Positions 45,101 to 60,100 of a stretch of 64,000 nucleotides of DNA are shown here, piece by piece. The notes under the pieces are model-generated. The model had not been told where the DNA came from. It saw nothing but the letters and a program-made list of their open reading frames with translations, and did no database searches. The stretch covers positions 682,001-746,000 of the forward strand of contig JAOWBW010000113.1 of assembly GCA_026119855.1 (NCBI GenBank). Reading direction: 5' to 3'. How positions within the stretch are numbered: the stretch's first letter is position 1; every line of letters starts with the position of its first letter. The translations under genes and the position numbers were made by a program. Source of the stretch: Campanula takesimana (lineage: Eukaryota; Streptophyta; Magnoliopsida; Asterales; Campanulaceae).

Positions 45101-48100
45101 TACTTATTTACTTTCTCATTTGGGATTAAAGTAACATATTTCTAGAGTGTAGACGATGATCTGCAATAAGCTGGGACAGTACAAGTCAGTAAGATTTTCT
45201 CAGTTTGCAAATAAGGAAATAAATATAAATGCGTGGCTCATAAGCAAAGGTTCAATCAGTATATACTTTTACACATATTCAAAAAGAGTAACATGTATTC
45301 ATTGAGAGGCTACAACGAGAGCACTGTATGTTCAAACAACAGTCATTCGAATTAAGGGTCCTGTATACAATTACATGGATACAGTAACATCAAACAGAGA
45401 AATAAATAATATGACAGAGCTCAAAAAGTTATATATAAAATATCAAACCTTTGAAAGTCCAATGGATGATTTAATTTTACTGTAGACCACCTTCTTTGCC
45501 AGTAAATGTAGTGGCAACAATATTGTCGCAATAGTTCTTGCACATAACCAATCCAACAATGCAATAAGGAATGATTGTTGCTTCTGAGGTTTCACTAGAT
45601 ATTTTCCCTACAGAAAGATAAAAAAAATCAAATTGTTTTGCAAAACTCAGAGACGAATTTTTAAAAGGAGAAAGAGAAGAGCCAATCCCACTATTGAACT
45701 GTTTTAAGCCGGTGCAAATCCTAGAGGAATAATCATCAAATATTCAATCAACTTTAATCTACCTGGAGTATTCCAATCTTAATTAGGGTGCATCTGTTTC
45801 CACCGAAAGGGTGCTGAACTGATTCAGTCAGCATTAGGTGGATTGATTCTGTTTCGAGTTGAAGTCTTTCTTACATGGTTGCGCCAAATCAGCAAAGGTG
45901 CCATTGCTTTTTTTTTTTTTTTTTTTTTTTGCTAGAGCACATCTACCAAATTTGGGACAATATGGTCTTTAACAAAGTTACGGGTTATAATATTTAAGCC
46001 CCTACGATATGACTGTCACTATGTATTGGGTTTATATATTTATTATTCCTCTTCCTTTATATAATGCTCCAAAAGATTTCAGACCGAGTGGAAATCCAAA
46101 TATAAAATTACTGTTTAAGGCTACTATATACTCCCTCCGTCCTAAAATGATGTTCCCACACTTTTTTGTCAGTTACTACAAATGAAATTTGAGCAATAAT
46201 TTTAGGTAAATTTAATCATCCTAATGAAAATCTAAAACTTGCTATTGATAGTATTGCTGATTGTGTATCAATAACAAGTTTCAGATTTTCATTAGGATGA
46301 TAAATTAAGCTAAAATTATTGCTCAGAGTTCATTCGTAGCAATGACAAAAAAAAGTGGGAACATCATTTTGTCACGGAGTGAGTATTTTATGCTCCCATA
46401 GATCACACTTTCCAGTTTGTTCGTCCAAAAAAGAGAGTTGTACTTTCATCATTAAAGCTTCAGATCTCCATATCATTCATTCTTTTCCAAATCGACCAAA
46501 TGATCACAATCTCACGTGCCTGGCAACTAAAATAAATTTGAAGACAATTCAAAGTAAATATATATAATCAAAATGGTAGGGATTGATATGCATTACAATG
46601 TTTCATGAACTAAAAGTAAGATATCAGAATACGCAATAGATAGCATGCAAAAGGCACCTAAGTTGCTAGCTAAATGATGGATTTCAGCATAATGACTAGC
46701 TATAAAATGTTGGATTTAAACTTTTCCGAAAATGAAGAATAGAAGTAGTAAGGGAGAAACTGCAACCATCCGTCTCAAGGTGTTAGTTATCAGTAGTCAC
46801 TGTGGGAGGCTACAATTCCTTCTCATGGACACATGTCTCAGTCAGTCGTAACCTTTAATAGAAGAAAAGTTCACACCATTCAACAATTTTCCGTCAACAA
46901 TTAACCTTTGATGGCTGAACCACTGACAATTTTGGCAAGGATATAAGAGACTTAAAAAAGTTCAATAAATAAACAAATATATAAACCTCATAAATCCTCT
47001 TGAACTCCATGTATGCCATGCTGATCTTTATACAAGAAAGGGCAACCTGACTAATAATAGCAGAGCTGGAAGCAAATTGCTTCTGTATCCCACTGCAAAA
47101 GCAGGTAAATGATCCAAATGTAACTATATTACAAAAGACATTTTCTTAAGAAGAAAGAATCTTTGAAGAAAGTCAAATAAACCATTCCAATAGCATAATT
47201 CTCAGATCAAGGCAAATAAAGCATTCCAGTAGCATAGTTTTATCAGCATTATCATACTAACATCTAAGAATCACGCCAAGATTAGAAAGAAATATGATGT
47301 CTCTGAAGTAGGAAAAGTTAATACATATATCTCATACAGAAAAATGCATTCAATGCTACAGAAGAGAAAGAAAAAACAACATTCATTTGCAGTCCTCAAT
47401 TTTTTTCTCGATTTCTGTGGATGTTCTTTCTTTTCTTAAAATAAAATCCCCAGAAAAGTGTAAAGTTTTTGTTTCGATCAAGCACTATCAAGTTTTGTAA
47501 GACACTAGTTTTTCTCAAACTATTCCAGGAAGGTCCTCTTCTTCCAGAGTTCCACTTTTACTATTTAAGATCTTATCTTTGATATCAGATGAGGACATTC
47601 TTTTTGTACACTAACATGTCAATAATAGTTCACTTACCAATGTTTAAATCTTTCTCATATATCTTAAATATATTTTGTCATACAAAAGGCAATACTCCCT
47701 TGTTCTAGACAAAGAGACCAGTTTTGACTTTATTGGGTGGACTTGCTTAGTTTTGATTAATGATTTACAAGATATTATCTGTTAATGCAAATTAAAGAAC
47801 TTGCAACCATAAAATGTTTAAGTAGATCATAATGGATGAAATTATTTTCAACACCAGTAAAAAGGTAGTTTAGATTTTAGGTCAAAACGCGTTTACCCCC
47901 TGAAGTATCCACCAAATCCTACCTTGCACCCTCGATCGAAAAGTGTCACAACAACTCAATCACACAACCCGTGTTCCAATAAACGTTAGAAATCTAACGC
48001 CAATGCTCACCTACACGGCATGCTTGTCATTCATTGGATATGGGAGGGGTTAAAATGTCAATTGTCATCAAGATTTTATTTAAAAAAAGCGCAATTGGAC

Positions 48101-51100
48101 AGCTTTGGTTTATTGCAAGCACAAATATCTCTTTACACCCATGACCACCTTCTTCCTCATTGACTTGCATACCCAAACACCATGAGAGGGTTGAAGAAAG
48201 AAACCATAAACAATCAATTCAATAGCGGACGTAGGATCAATGCCAGCCACTTCCCTTTCACCGTCAGACTTCATGGCTGGAATTGAACCCTCGGTAAATT
48301 ACTTTCTCTCTCTCTCTCTAACCCATTACCGTCAGCACCAAACAAGAACACCCAAATATATCCTATCCGGCAACAGTGGCAAGGACCCTGATGTGAAGCA
48401 AGAAAGAGGAGAACGGGAAGCATAAAGGGGAAGAGAGAGAAAGCGCAGATTTTCTCTTAATTGCACAAAGCTAACCCATCTTCTCTCTCCTTAGTAACCG
48501 ACTTAAACCCAAATGAATAACATGCACCCGCATACATTGTAATTGAGAAGGCCCAATCAAACAAACATCATAGAAGATTGAGATAATGGAAAATCAAACC
48601 CACAAATAATTAATCGATGGCCACTAGGTAGTCTAGAAAGATTTGTCGTCATCAATTGTGAGCTGAAAAACTCACACTCCTAATTTCTTTTTCTCTCACC
48701 TTCTACAAACGGAGCTAGTATATTTGTATCCCTCAGCAAAAACTGATAATCTCCCCCGCTCTTGTCAATTTTTGAGACCCAAAATTTTCAAGTTTACCTG
48801 AAATTATAATGAAAACACGGCTGGAGGAGAACAGAAAGGTGACAGTAGACGACAGAGAAATGACGGACATAAATAACGAGCAAGATCCGGAATAATTTTG
48901 TCACACCAGGCGAATTAAGGTTGACGTCAGTCCTTAGACCACGGCAAAGAGCTTAAGTAGGTGGAATCCGGCATTTGACTGAGAGTGTAAACATGTTTTG
49001 GCGACAGGAATTGATGAAAATGCCCGGCACGTGACCAGGCATGTGTGCAATGCTGTTAGATATTCAATGCCCATTGTACCCAGGTAGTTAAGTGAGACAA
49101 TCTGAAGCATGGCGCGGGTAGTTGGGACACTTTTTGTAGGAGGATGCAAAGTGGGATTTGTTGGATAGTTCAGGAGTCTAAATGTATTTTAGGCTAATAT
49201 GTTTAATTAAGTACCATGTTGACTTTTGAAAATGGAAAAGCTAAGCTTTTGGTTTGAATAGTGGGAGTAACATTCAAAGTGGTAACATTGGGTTTATACT
49301 TTATAGTGCATCATTAATCGACCGGAAAAGCTTTTTTCCTTTTAGCTATATGTAGCCCAAGTTCTTCAATTGAGAAATAATTTTATCAGGTAGTATCCGT
49401 TCCACTTCTCTCAAGAAGTTAAACGCGTCAATGAAATAAGGATGGAGAACTGCTCCTTTTCTAGGATGTCATTGTACTACTACTATTCATAAAGTGGAGC
49501 TAAACATACAAAGAGTACTAATGGAAATTTCGAAGTTTAAAGTTAATCTCAAAGTGATGAAGCTGAGAGAGCTACATAAATGAGGACTGTGGGAATTGTC
49601 AAAAACTCTGAACTTTATTATCTTAATGAAACGTGAAAGGATCTAAAGTAATATGGACGCATATGAGTACGAACATGTAGATATGTTTATATGTGTGCAT
49701 ATAAGAGTTTTGTGCATGGTATAAAATGTTTGACTTGATTTGCAGATGTTACAGGTTAAGGACAATAATGAAAGCCCCAATATATAAGTATAATAAAGCT
49801 ATTGGGCTACGCTATGATAGACAGTTTTCTATTTAAGCCTAGTTTTATAACAAGTGTAGAAGTTATATCTTTAACCCTACTTGCATAACAAGAGTAATTT
49901 CATTTCCTTATGATTGCTTAGCACAAAACTTAATAGCCTTGTAACAATTTTTATCAGATTTTCAATACAAATGATGAAGCACTGATGCACAAACACGCAC
50001 ACAAATATACAAAGAGAGAACTCCCAAAATCCATTTCCTTTGTTAAAAGTTAATGATAGTCCTTTTAGGAAGCCGGAATACTATTGTGAAAGAATGTAGC
50101 AATGAATATCCAATATGTGAACCATTGAACTGTTCTCTTTATGATGGAGAGCTAGCCTTTGAAACGTGTTTAGTTGCTCAATTTTGAAAGTCATACATAA
50201 GTTACCAGTCACAAAGTATTCTCCTTCAAATTGTACAATTGTCAAGGAAGTCATCTTAGTGGGTATTTTTCTTTCTACATAAAAACAACATTCTAAACCC
50301 GATTTTTTATTGATAACAAGCAAAGTTCGGAAAATAAAGTGTACCTGTAGAGCGTTTCGAATACTAAAGGAACAGAAATCACATAATTTGGCTGATAGCG
50401 GCGCAGATCTTCCTACAATTCAAATAACTATCACTATTAAAAAGGAAGGACATAACAGTGAAGGTACAAAGTACAGATGATTTATTCGTCACAGATCTGA
50501 TAAACTGAGAATGGGAGCACAGTAAGAAAATCATTCCTTTAAGACCTAAAAGAATCATTAGGAAGTTAATGTCAATGAATGCTATTCATACCTAAACAAG
50601 AGAAAGAATCAGAAATTACCTTCAAATTTCTTACTGATGTGTAAACTTGTTCAACTCCGAAAGCAAGTATGAAATATTCACAAGAACGCTCATAAGCATG
50701 CCAAGGTGGAAGCATGCTCAAAAACCTATCTCCAGGCCCAGCAGGGACAAAGTCCCACAAATTGTTTATCTGCAGAAAAGTTGGTAATCAAATGTAATAA
50801 GAATATGATAAGAATAAAAGCAGGGGAACAGGAATTACCTAAAGAGGACAAAGGAAGAACAGAATAAACAAGTTTTCACCACTATCATGTTTGTAAACAA
50901 CAGAAATATTGCTCTAACTAATATCCCAACAGCAAGAACAAAAGAGCTTAATCCATTTTATAAATTAGAGAGACAACAGCAAGAACAAATAAGCAGGCTC
51001 AATATAACTTACAGTCTAGTAGAAGCCTAGATTTGAGCCCGTTAAATCAAGCAGAGTAAAAGGTATGACTCTTAGGGTCAGCAAAGCACCCTAGCTGAAG

Positions 51101-54100
51101 CCTAAAGAGAAACCATAACTAACATGGTAGGAACACCTGGTTAAACATGGGTGAACCTCCATTCTACACCTTACTTTTCTTATGACATGATTGCAATGAC
51201 TATTTAAGCTCTTGACTGGTCAAAAATTATACCTTCGGTAATCTCATGGTAAAAGACATAAATAACCCTCATATATCAGTAACTAAGTTTTATGAAGGGC
51301 AGAAGCCCAAAACAAGAAAAAAATCCAAAACCAAGGTGAACAAATAAAAGATGTATGTATACCTGATGCAACAGGTTCCTGTGAGTAAGCATAACTCCCT
51401 TTGGATTGCCAGTAGTTCCACTAGTGTACACAAGAGTGGCAACATCATCTGTTCTGATGGCTTTGTAAACATACTTTTCCCCTGAACATGAATGAGGCAA
51501 TGAAGAGAACCAACATGTTGAGAGCTGGTACATAAATACCGAGAAGGAAGAAACTTCAACATATAAACACAATTCATATGCATACCCCCTCCCAAAGTGA
51601 ACATGCCAATGTCAGATGAGAAATGACAAGAGTATTGTCATTTGACTGAATGGACGTAACTTAACTTGCTGGCCTAGTAAATGAAAACTCTTGCTTGGTA
51701 AAAGCAGAGTTGGTTATGTCAGATCTTGTCAGCATCTTTAACCTAATGGAAGAGGGTGTCATGACACCAATTTAAGCTATCATTCCTTTACTACCAAAGG
51801 TCTACTTTGCAAACAACTATTCTTTCTTGGGGTAATTGTCTGAAAACTTCCTGTCAGCAAGCAATAGAAGCGGCACCTACCTCAACCACACCCAATGCAC
51901 GCTAATCTCATTTTTTAATGTCAGTCTCTACATAGCTACTCCACAATTGATCATTCTCATGCTTCTACAATGATTTAGTTAATATGAACAGCTTTCTCCA
52001 ATCACAAAGACCTAGGTTTACTCTTTTGCACAACAGTGTCTCCATTTCTATCATTTTACCTTTTTTATTAACTAAATAGGTCACTTATGCATCTTGAACC
52101 TGTAATTTACACTGTTACCACTGTATAATCTAGGACAAGTCGGATAATCGTGAGTTTACATAATTCTGGAAATGGCAAAATCTACCTTATCATCACTACA
52201 CTTGAAGAGATATTTCTCAAATTCCCTTAAGGACAGTTTCTGTTGGGTTTCGTGTGGTGATCGTTAAAACTCGAATCCATACATGGGGCATACATATACT
52301 TGTTCGAGTACAGGAATTAGCTTTTAAAAAGGATATGCAAATAGCAATAGTATTTTACCTCCCCCCCCCCACCCAACCACCACACTACCAAGAGATTGTG
52401 TGCTGCAAGTTATAGAGTATACTAATTGCTACTTTAAGACTCCCTCGGTACCAAAATGTTGTTCCTACTTTTTTTGGCGTTATCACGAATGATATTTGAG
52501 CGATAATTTTAGGTTACTATCATTATACTAATCAAAATCTAAAACTTGTTATTGATACACAATCAACAATAATCTCTCAATAACAAGTTATAGATTTCCA
52601 TTAAGATAATTAAATTAACGAAAAGTTATTGCTCAGAGATCATTCATGATAATGACAAAAAAATGTGGGAACATCATTTTGGGACGGAGGGAGTATGACT
52701 TACGAGCATCATGTGAATTAAGCAAAACCTCACGACTTCTGCGACCCAGATCGATGATCTCATTGTAGCTATAGATAGGTAGTCCTTCCACCTTGTTAGC
52801 AAATGATGATTTTTCTCCCCAAAGTAAGATGACAAATCTTAAAGATGCCCGAGAAAAGAAGGCCTCTGCAATCCGGTTAAATAGTTCAGGATTGTCCACA
52901 GCAAGGGCAACACTGTTTTAGTAACAATTAAATAAACAGGGTTACATAATTCCCTAGAGAGTAAAGGAGATGGCAAACATAAGAATTCCGTTAATCTCAA
53001 AAGATAACATCAATCAAAACGACTCTAGACTCGCATAATAAGCTTACAAGTCAAACTGCATGCAGGTAAACGTTCATCCTATAATATACTTCCTCCATCC
53101 CGAATTGCCCTCAATTGGCTTTACACAGGTTTTAAGAAAATATGTTACCCCATGTATTTTCCTTAATCAACGCAACTACCTCTGGTGGTGTCAAATCAGT
53201 GGCATCCATTGGTTTTTCTATCCCACAACTAGAAAGGCATTATTGACAATTGGTTCCAAATACTATCTGAAAAGTGGAAAGTCCTTTGGAACATCCAAAA
53301 AATGGAATAGGGGGCATTTAATTTGGGAAGGGGGGAGATAGTATAATTACTGTTTGCGTTCAACAGAATTTCAAAACAAATGGCATATTTAAAAACCATG
53401 CAGCACAGTCATGTCAAACAGGAATCATAGAAGGGTAAGCATAATAATGTCATCCACCTCCCTCAAGATCAGTTCTGACTCTTGATCTTCCGAGACCCTA
53501 GTTCTGAGTTTTAAATGATATTTCATACTAAAATAGCTGCAGACTTCTTGGTGACAACAATTGAAACACATAATAACCTTCTATCATATGTGGAAGGCAT
53601 AAATCAGATAGTTTATGTGCCTATTAGTCAAACCTATTAAAGTGCCTGCTCACAACAACAACAAACCTTAGTCCCATAATGATTTGGGACCTAACAAAAT
53701 TAAAGTGCCTGATTCTGTTTCCATAATCAGATGGTTCATATGCCTGTTTGAATGCATAGAAAATATGAATCTGGAAAAGAAAATTTCCTTGAGAAAAGAT
53801 CAATGACCTGTATACGAAACCTAGTTATACACTTGCTTTTCCAGTAATAAGTAACAATCAGACCTTACAGCAGAAACCTTCTAAATGCCTAAAAAAACTA
53901 ATCAAACTAATACATTTGACTAAAATGCTACAATAAGTTTGATACAAGCAACATAAGTTTGGCTCTTTACTATCCTCCCTCTGTCCCTTCAATAAGTTTC
54001 TCCCCATTCTGGGACGCCCTATATAAGTCCCCCTATCCTGTTCCAAAGTTCATTTTAGACCAATTGCCTAAAATAGCCCTTCTACTGTGAGAGGAAAACA

Positions 54101-57100
54101 TCAATGGCTTCCATTGACATCATACTGATACTATCAATAATTTGAGAGAGTTAAGGGGAAAAAAATCAAGAAGTCAACGCTTCTTTAAAACCCGTGTCAT
54201 GTCAAGAGGGATTGGGTGTATACTAGAGGGGGGTAAATGTATTTTGACCTACAAATGAACATATAATAGACCTTGTCATGCCTATGAATTGAGCAATCAC
54301 TAGCAAATTGTGCTAAACATCCACACAAGTACCTAAAAATTGATGCGGTAAAATACTTGAAATGAACTTATAACAAGTGGTATGAAGCACAGTGAACATG
54401 CAATCGGTATCATGACTCATGAGATACAACATATACCAGAAATGAGTAGAACATACATATGAAAGCAAGCTTGTCCCCTAACCTTTCAGAATGGGTGTAA
54501 ATTTGGAGCAGCTCGTCAATTGATGACCTCGACCCCCTCACGACATTAACCGCACCAGTCGCCATAATGCCTAAAGCCAAATTTAGTCAATAATAGATAT
54601 CAATCATATGATATCAATGAACTATATGAAGTCACATACAAGAAGAGAAAAACTGTATTTTTTGCTTCATAACTCATTGGTAAAAATAACTTCACATACC
54701 AAACGCTCACTACTTACTGCATCTTCAAAATTTTAACCTTCCCGTGGCATACTCCATCCGTCCGAAAATGATCTTCCCACTATTTTTGGCGTTACTACGA
54801 ATGAACTTTGAGCACTAATTATAGGTTGATTTAATTATACTAATGAGAATATAAATCTTGAATTGATGCACCATCAATAATACTATCATTAACAAGTTTT
54901 AGATTTTCATTGGGATATTAAATCAACCTAAAATTATTGCTCAAAGTTCATTCGTAGTAACGACAAAAAATGTGGGAATATCATATTGGGACGGAGGGAG
55001 TATAAGTTACTATGTTTTTCATCGAAATGAATTCGCCGCCAAATGTAGCAGTGCCATACACTAAAATTAATCTCTTTTTGATGCATTAACCCCCTGAAAC
55101 CTGGGTTTTGTTTTTTGTGGATATAAATACTCCCTCCGACCCGCCCGAAATAGGATTTTGGTAAACTTGACTTTACTTTGACCAAGTCTTTTGAAGAAAA
55201 TATAATAATTCAAATAAAAATTTAATTTTTTTTATTGTATCACAATTAATAATACTCTCAATAACAATTTTTAAATTTATATTAGGATAATTATTTCATA
55301 TTTAAATTATATGGTCAAAGTATAAAAAAAGCTACCAAAATCCTATTTCGGACGGGACAGAGGGAGTATATTTTATCTAGGTAGAAGAAAAGTAAGTCAT
55401 CAATTGCATTGAAATTATAATTTCTACTTCTATAAATTACATAGTCAGCTGATCAAATTCAGAGGCTACTATAGATTCCAAACTGCGGACTATTATGTTC
55501 TCTGTTGCTATATAATGGGAGGAAGAGGCATACGGGAGACGAAGGAGGAGGAAAAGAACAGTTACAGAAAGAAGTACTATGGAGCGAGCGAAAAAGAGAC
55601 GGGTACGAGAGAGAAAAATTTACAAAATAATTATAGCCATGATTAGATGCTTCAGAGATATTGGACAATGTAGACTAAAATGGGTGATAAAGTGAGCCAC
55701 ATGATGGCTGAGGTGCCCAACCAGTTGAGGGGTCTGCTGGTGATAGATGTGCTTCCTAAGATTTGGGTTTTAAGATTAAGACTAGAATAACCTTTAATTG
55801 ATGTTTGTTACGGATCTCTGTTGTTAGCATTATTTTATGAAGCATTATGTCCTAGTTAATGTTTCCCTGGTCGTGCCAATGCTTCAAACATTTACAAATT
55901 TCTCCCCAGCAAACCTTCTATTTTCTAAACTACATATGATGCCACAACAGAACCTCTCTGGAGAAGAGCAATACCAGATACTCCCCCTCCCCACCCCAAA
56001 AAAGATCAATTGTCAAAATTAATAAATTAGATTACTCGATGTTGCAACACCTCAGATATTTTGAATCACTAGAGAAGGAGAAGATAAAGAGAAAGAGAAA
56101 GAGGGGGAGAGATGGGGATCAGTAAAGAGAGAGCAACAAAAAATGAAGTATTGAATTGTGTACTAGGTAGTGTAAATTTTACATAGGAAGACTACTCTGA
56201 GTATTATATCTAACTTAAGTGCAAAAGTACATAGATACCCTCCAATATATCAACATTTTCCTAAAGTGAAAGCACAGAAAGCAAATCAAAATGTTGTTCT
56301 CCCATGCATACATACGAGGAAGAAACAAGCCACGTAAGGTTTTTCTAGCACAAAATTATCACATGTACTTTGTAAGAACTCCACTTTGAAACCCTTGAGA
56401 GGATGTCATTGACAAAGGATGGGTTTCTGATGTTATCAAAGTGGACTGTTTTGGCAATGCACATTAAAATGTGCAAAACCAAGAGTCACCGGGATTATTT
56501 AGGAAAAAATGAAGAAAGAAAAAGTCTTACGGTCGAAGGAACTAAGTTACGGATTAGGAAGCGGTTAGGAACCCAACTCTCCCTTTCGGTCTCAATTGGT
56601 GCTGAATGCTTGCATAACCTGTGTTTGATCCCATTATGTATTGTTGTCTCAATGTTCTTTGGTTCACGAGATCATGTAAAACAATTCATAAATCATGAAG
56701 TATATCAACAAGGAGCAGGGAAGATCACCAATATTATGATCATAGAAAAAGTGAGAGGTGATCAAGCAACATCGCAAGGATATAGTATCTATGTTTGAGT
56801 TACTTGAACATCAATTCATGTTCAGCAACATACATAATTACCCACTATAGCAAGCAAAACATGGAATAAGTTCATCCTAGGAATGAAATAAGCAAAAACA
56901 TAAAATTGTATGGGCACAATACTTGTGAACATTGAAAGATAAGCGTTGGACATACACGGGATATACCACGATCATCATAGAAAGCAAAACATGGAAAGAA
57001 CTATATATGGAATGTGATAGTATGAGGGCATAGTCCATACTCACTACTCGATCTACCTTGTAAAAAACGGATGATTCCTATACATAAGTGAACTAGAATG

Positions 57101-60100
57101 CTTTGAATGATTTATGATGGGAAGAGAAAAGTGTTAGGCCATGGTAAGACACCAAAATATATCCAAAATCCTAACATAGACCAATACTTAATCATCTTTC
57201 GCGTAAAAGCATGAAAGTGATCAAATGTTGGAACAAAAAATGTGGTGTTAAATAGAAAACAAAATCCTTGGCGCTCACCTAAAAAGGGATGAAACAAGTG
57301 CAAAGGAAGGGGGACGCTTAATGCTTTGACCAAAACATGAGAGGTGCTTTAACCAACGAGCAAGAATGTATACTCCCTCCGTCCCAGTTTAAAGTTCTTA
57401 GTTTTTTTTATGTTTGTCTGAAGGAACTTTGAGCAATAATTATTGGTTACTCCAGTTATCGTGATGAAGATCTAAAAATTGTTATTGATAGTATTCATAA
57501 TGGTGTATCAATAATAAGTTTTAAATTTTAATTAGTTGCTCAGAGTTCCTTCAAACAAACCTCTAAAAAACTAAGAACCTTAAACTGGGACAAACTAAGA
57601 ACCTTAAAATGGAGGTAGTATTATTTAGCTTCAAACCTTATACTCATTTCTTAACAAAAATAATAATATGCTTAAAACGATAAGAATATACACAAATATT
57701 CGTGAGGAAGAGTGCAGGGGAAACTAGAAAACAGCATCAATAATCAGGGTTAGTTACACTTCCCTAGATTTCAGGCACTGAAGAAGGAAAAAAGATGTAC
57801 TACAATTACCATATTGGAATATTGTACTTGTTAAATGTGAGATAAACTTCCTTGGAATCGGAAACTAAGTTTGGAAGGAAGGGAGTCCTATTTTTTGTTT
57901 TTTATTTTTTGAAGGGAGTACTATACACTTCATACAGAGTAAGGAAAAAGAAGCACCGTCATTTACCCTGATCTGCAACAAGCCAACGGCATGAATTATC
58001 GGCAAAAAGTGCGAGCTTCTCACATGGATTTACTCCAATAACCCTTAAGCCTTCAGCGAAGTCCAGAATTTCCTGCTCTAGCTGCAATTTTAAAGTTGTC
58101 AAAATTACGCCGTGTGTGCAAGGTTGGTTAACTCCTTACAAACTCCATTGAAAGAAAATATGCGCACAAAACAGAATAATCGCACAGAACTCTACTTATG
58201 GAAATAGACACAGCTATTCATAAGTACTGCCCGGGAGCTTCAGTTTGTTAGTTTTGAAAATGAGATAAAAGAAGTTGCAACTTGCATGAAGAATTGGCAT
58301 CACATACTTGTAAGAGATAGCTGCATTCATAACTTGGTGATCAAATATCAAATCAAAAATCAAATGAATAACTACAGGTAGAGCAACGATCAATCTTGTT
58401 TTGTGTAGAAGGGAGACAAAGGATCATCTATGAGTAAAGCACATACAAAAGTAAGTAAAACCCTAAGAAAGTACTATTATATACATTCCTCCGTCCCACC
58501 TTAATTTACTATTGATGTAGTGCACGTGAATTAAGGAAAAAGTGAAAACGGTGATGTGTTGTGAGTGTAGATAGTTGAGTAGGAGAGAGAAAGTGGGGTG
58601 GGGAATTGAAAGAGAGTAGTTGTTGTATGACAAGCGGGTCCCATTATATAATAAGTATAAATAAGTTTCTATTTTGAGATTTTGTAAATTAAAGTGGGAC
58701 ACCCAAAATGGCTATTTTCTAAATTAAGGTGGACTGATGGGAGTATGTGATTGAAAGTCAATCAAAAAGGCACAGCAGACCCGCAAAGACACCTAAATTC
58801 CAACTGTATCCCTTCAAAGCATAGAAGGAGGTGGTTGGTACAGAAATATCTGGCATCCTAGGACTAACAAACAACAAAATAAGGCAGATTCCTAATATGT
58901 TGCTAATGTTAAATAGAATCTGGCAGTTAAAAGATAGCCCGGATTGCTTATTTGACTTCCTGATGGGCTTCAGCCATATGTGATTTGGGGGGAGGACTGA
59001 TAGATATGTTCAATTTAGTAGGGTTTTCTAGGTTGTTTTTCCATCAGTCTCATTGTTCTTTTCCAGCTTATTTCATTCTGGACTCCATCAATCTGTAAAT
59101 CTTAATTCTTATTATACATTATCTGTTATGACTAGTAAAAGAATATTTTCCATTTTCTCCTATTAAAGAGGCACTCTTTCCATAAAATAATATTGTACTC
59201 TATGATTATATCATCCAAGCAATCAGTGTAGTCAATGTACAAGACTTGGTATTTGGACTATTTGGTACTCCCTTCATCCCGGAGTAAGAGTACTACCTCC
59301 CATTTGCACGGAGATTAAGAAATGGTGAAAGTAAAGTAAGTGTTGTGAGTGTAAAAGTAAAGTAAGAGAGAATGAGTGGGAGGGAATAGTAAGTTGATTG
59401 GTGTTGTGAGTATAAAAGTAAAGTAGGAGAGAGAATTAGTGGGATGAATAGTAAAGATTATTTGTCATTTTAGGAAAGGGACTCTTACTCTGGGACGTAC
59501 CAAAATAGAAAGTAGGACTCTTACTCTGGGACGGAGGGAGTATTAATTTGTGAAAAAATGGAACTTTAAAGGACAAAGCTGATTTGGAAAAATGCAGTTT
59601 TCAGAGGCTTTTTGCAATCGTCCCTGAAAGTTATCAACTGCGGCTGCCAATTATTTAGAGGGAGTAAATAGCTGGACAACAGCCTCCATAAATAGACATA
59701 AATAATCCCTAATATTCTGAACAGTTGACAGATAAGGAAAGGAGTGAGCACACGAGGTTCCCACCATTGTGGGGCCTGGGAGGAATTTATTGTAAGCAAT
59801 ATTAACCGTAGCTTGCAGAGTGAGTGTTTCCGTATTCCAACCTGTGATTTCAAGGTCATAAACTACGCAACGTTAAGGTTGCCCCAAGACTCGCCCTTTA
59901 TAAACAGTGGACAAATACGCACAAAAAAATTTGTTACGATCATTTCACGAATGTGCTCCCTCCATCCCATGGGAAAGTCCTACTTTCCTAAATAGAAAAT
60001 TTTATACTACTTATTTATTAGTGGTACCCACTTGCCATACTCACAACTATGCTTCAATTATTATTCTCTACCCCACTTTCTCTTTCCTTCATACTCACAA

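Noticed and set aside
47879..49195. Complete Mutator-like element in intron 8
   Set aside because: The ends are inverted but diverged, and no target duplication could be found. Noted only as an old long-TIR element.
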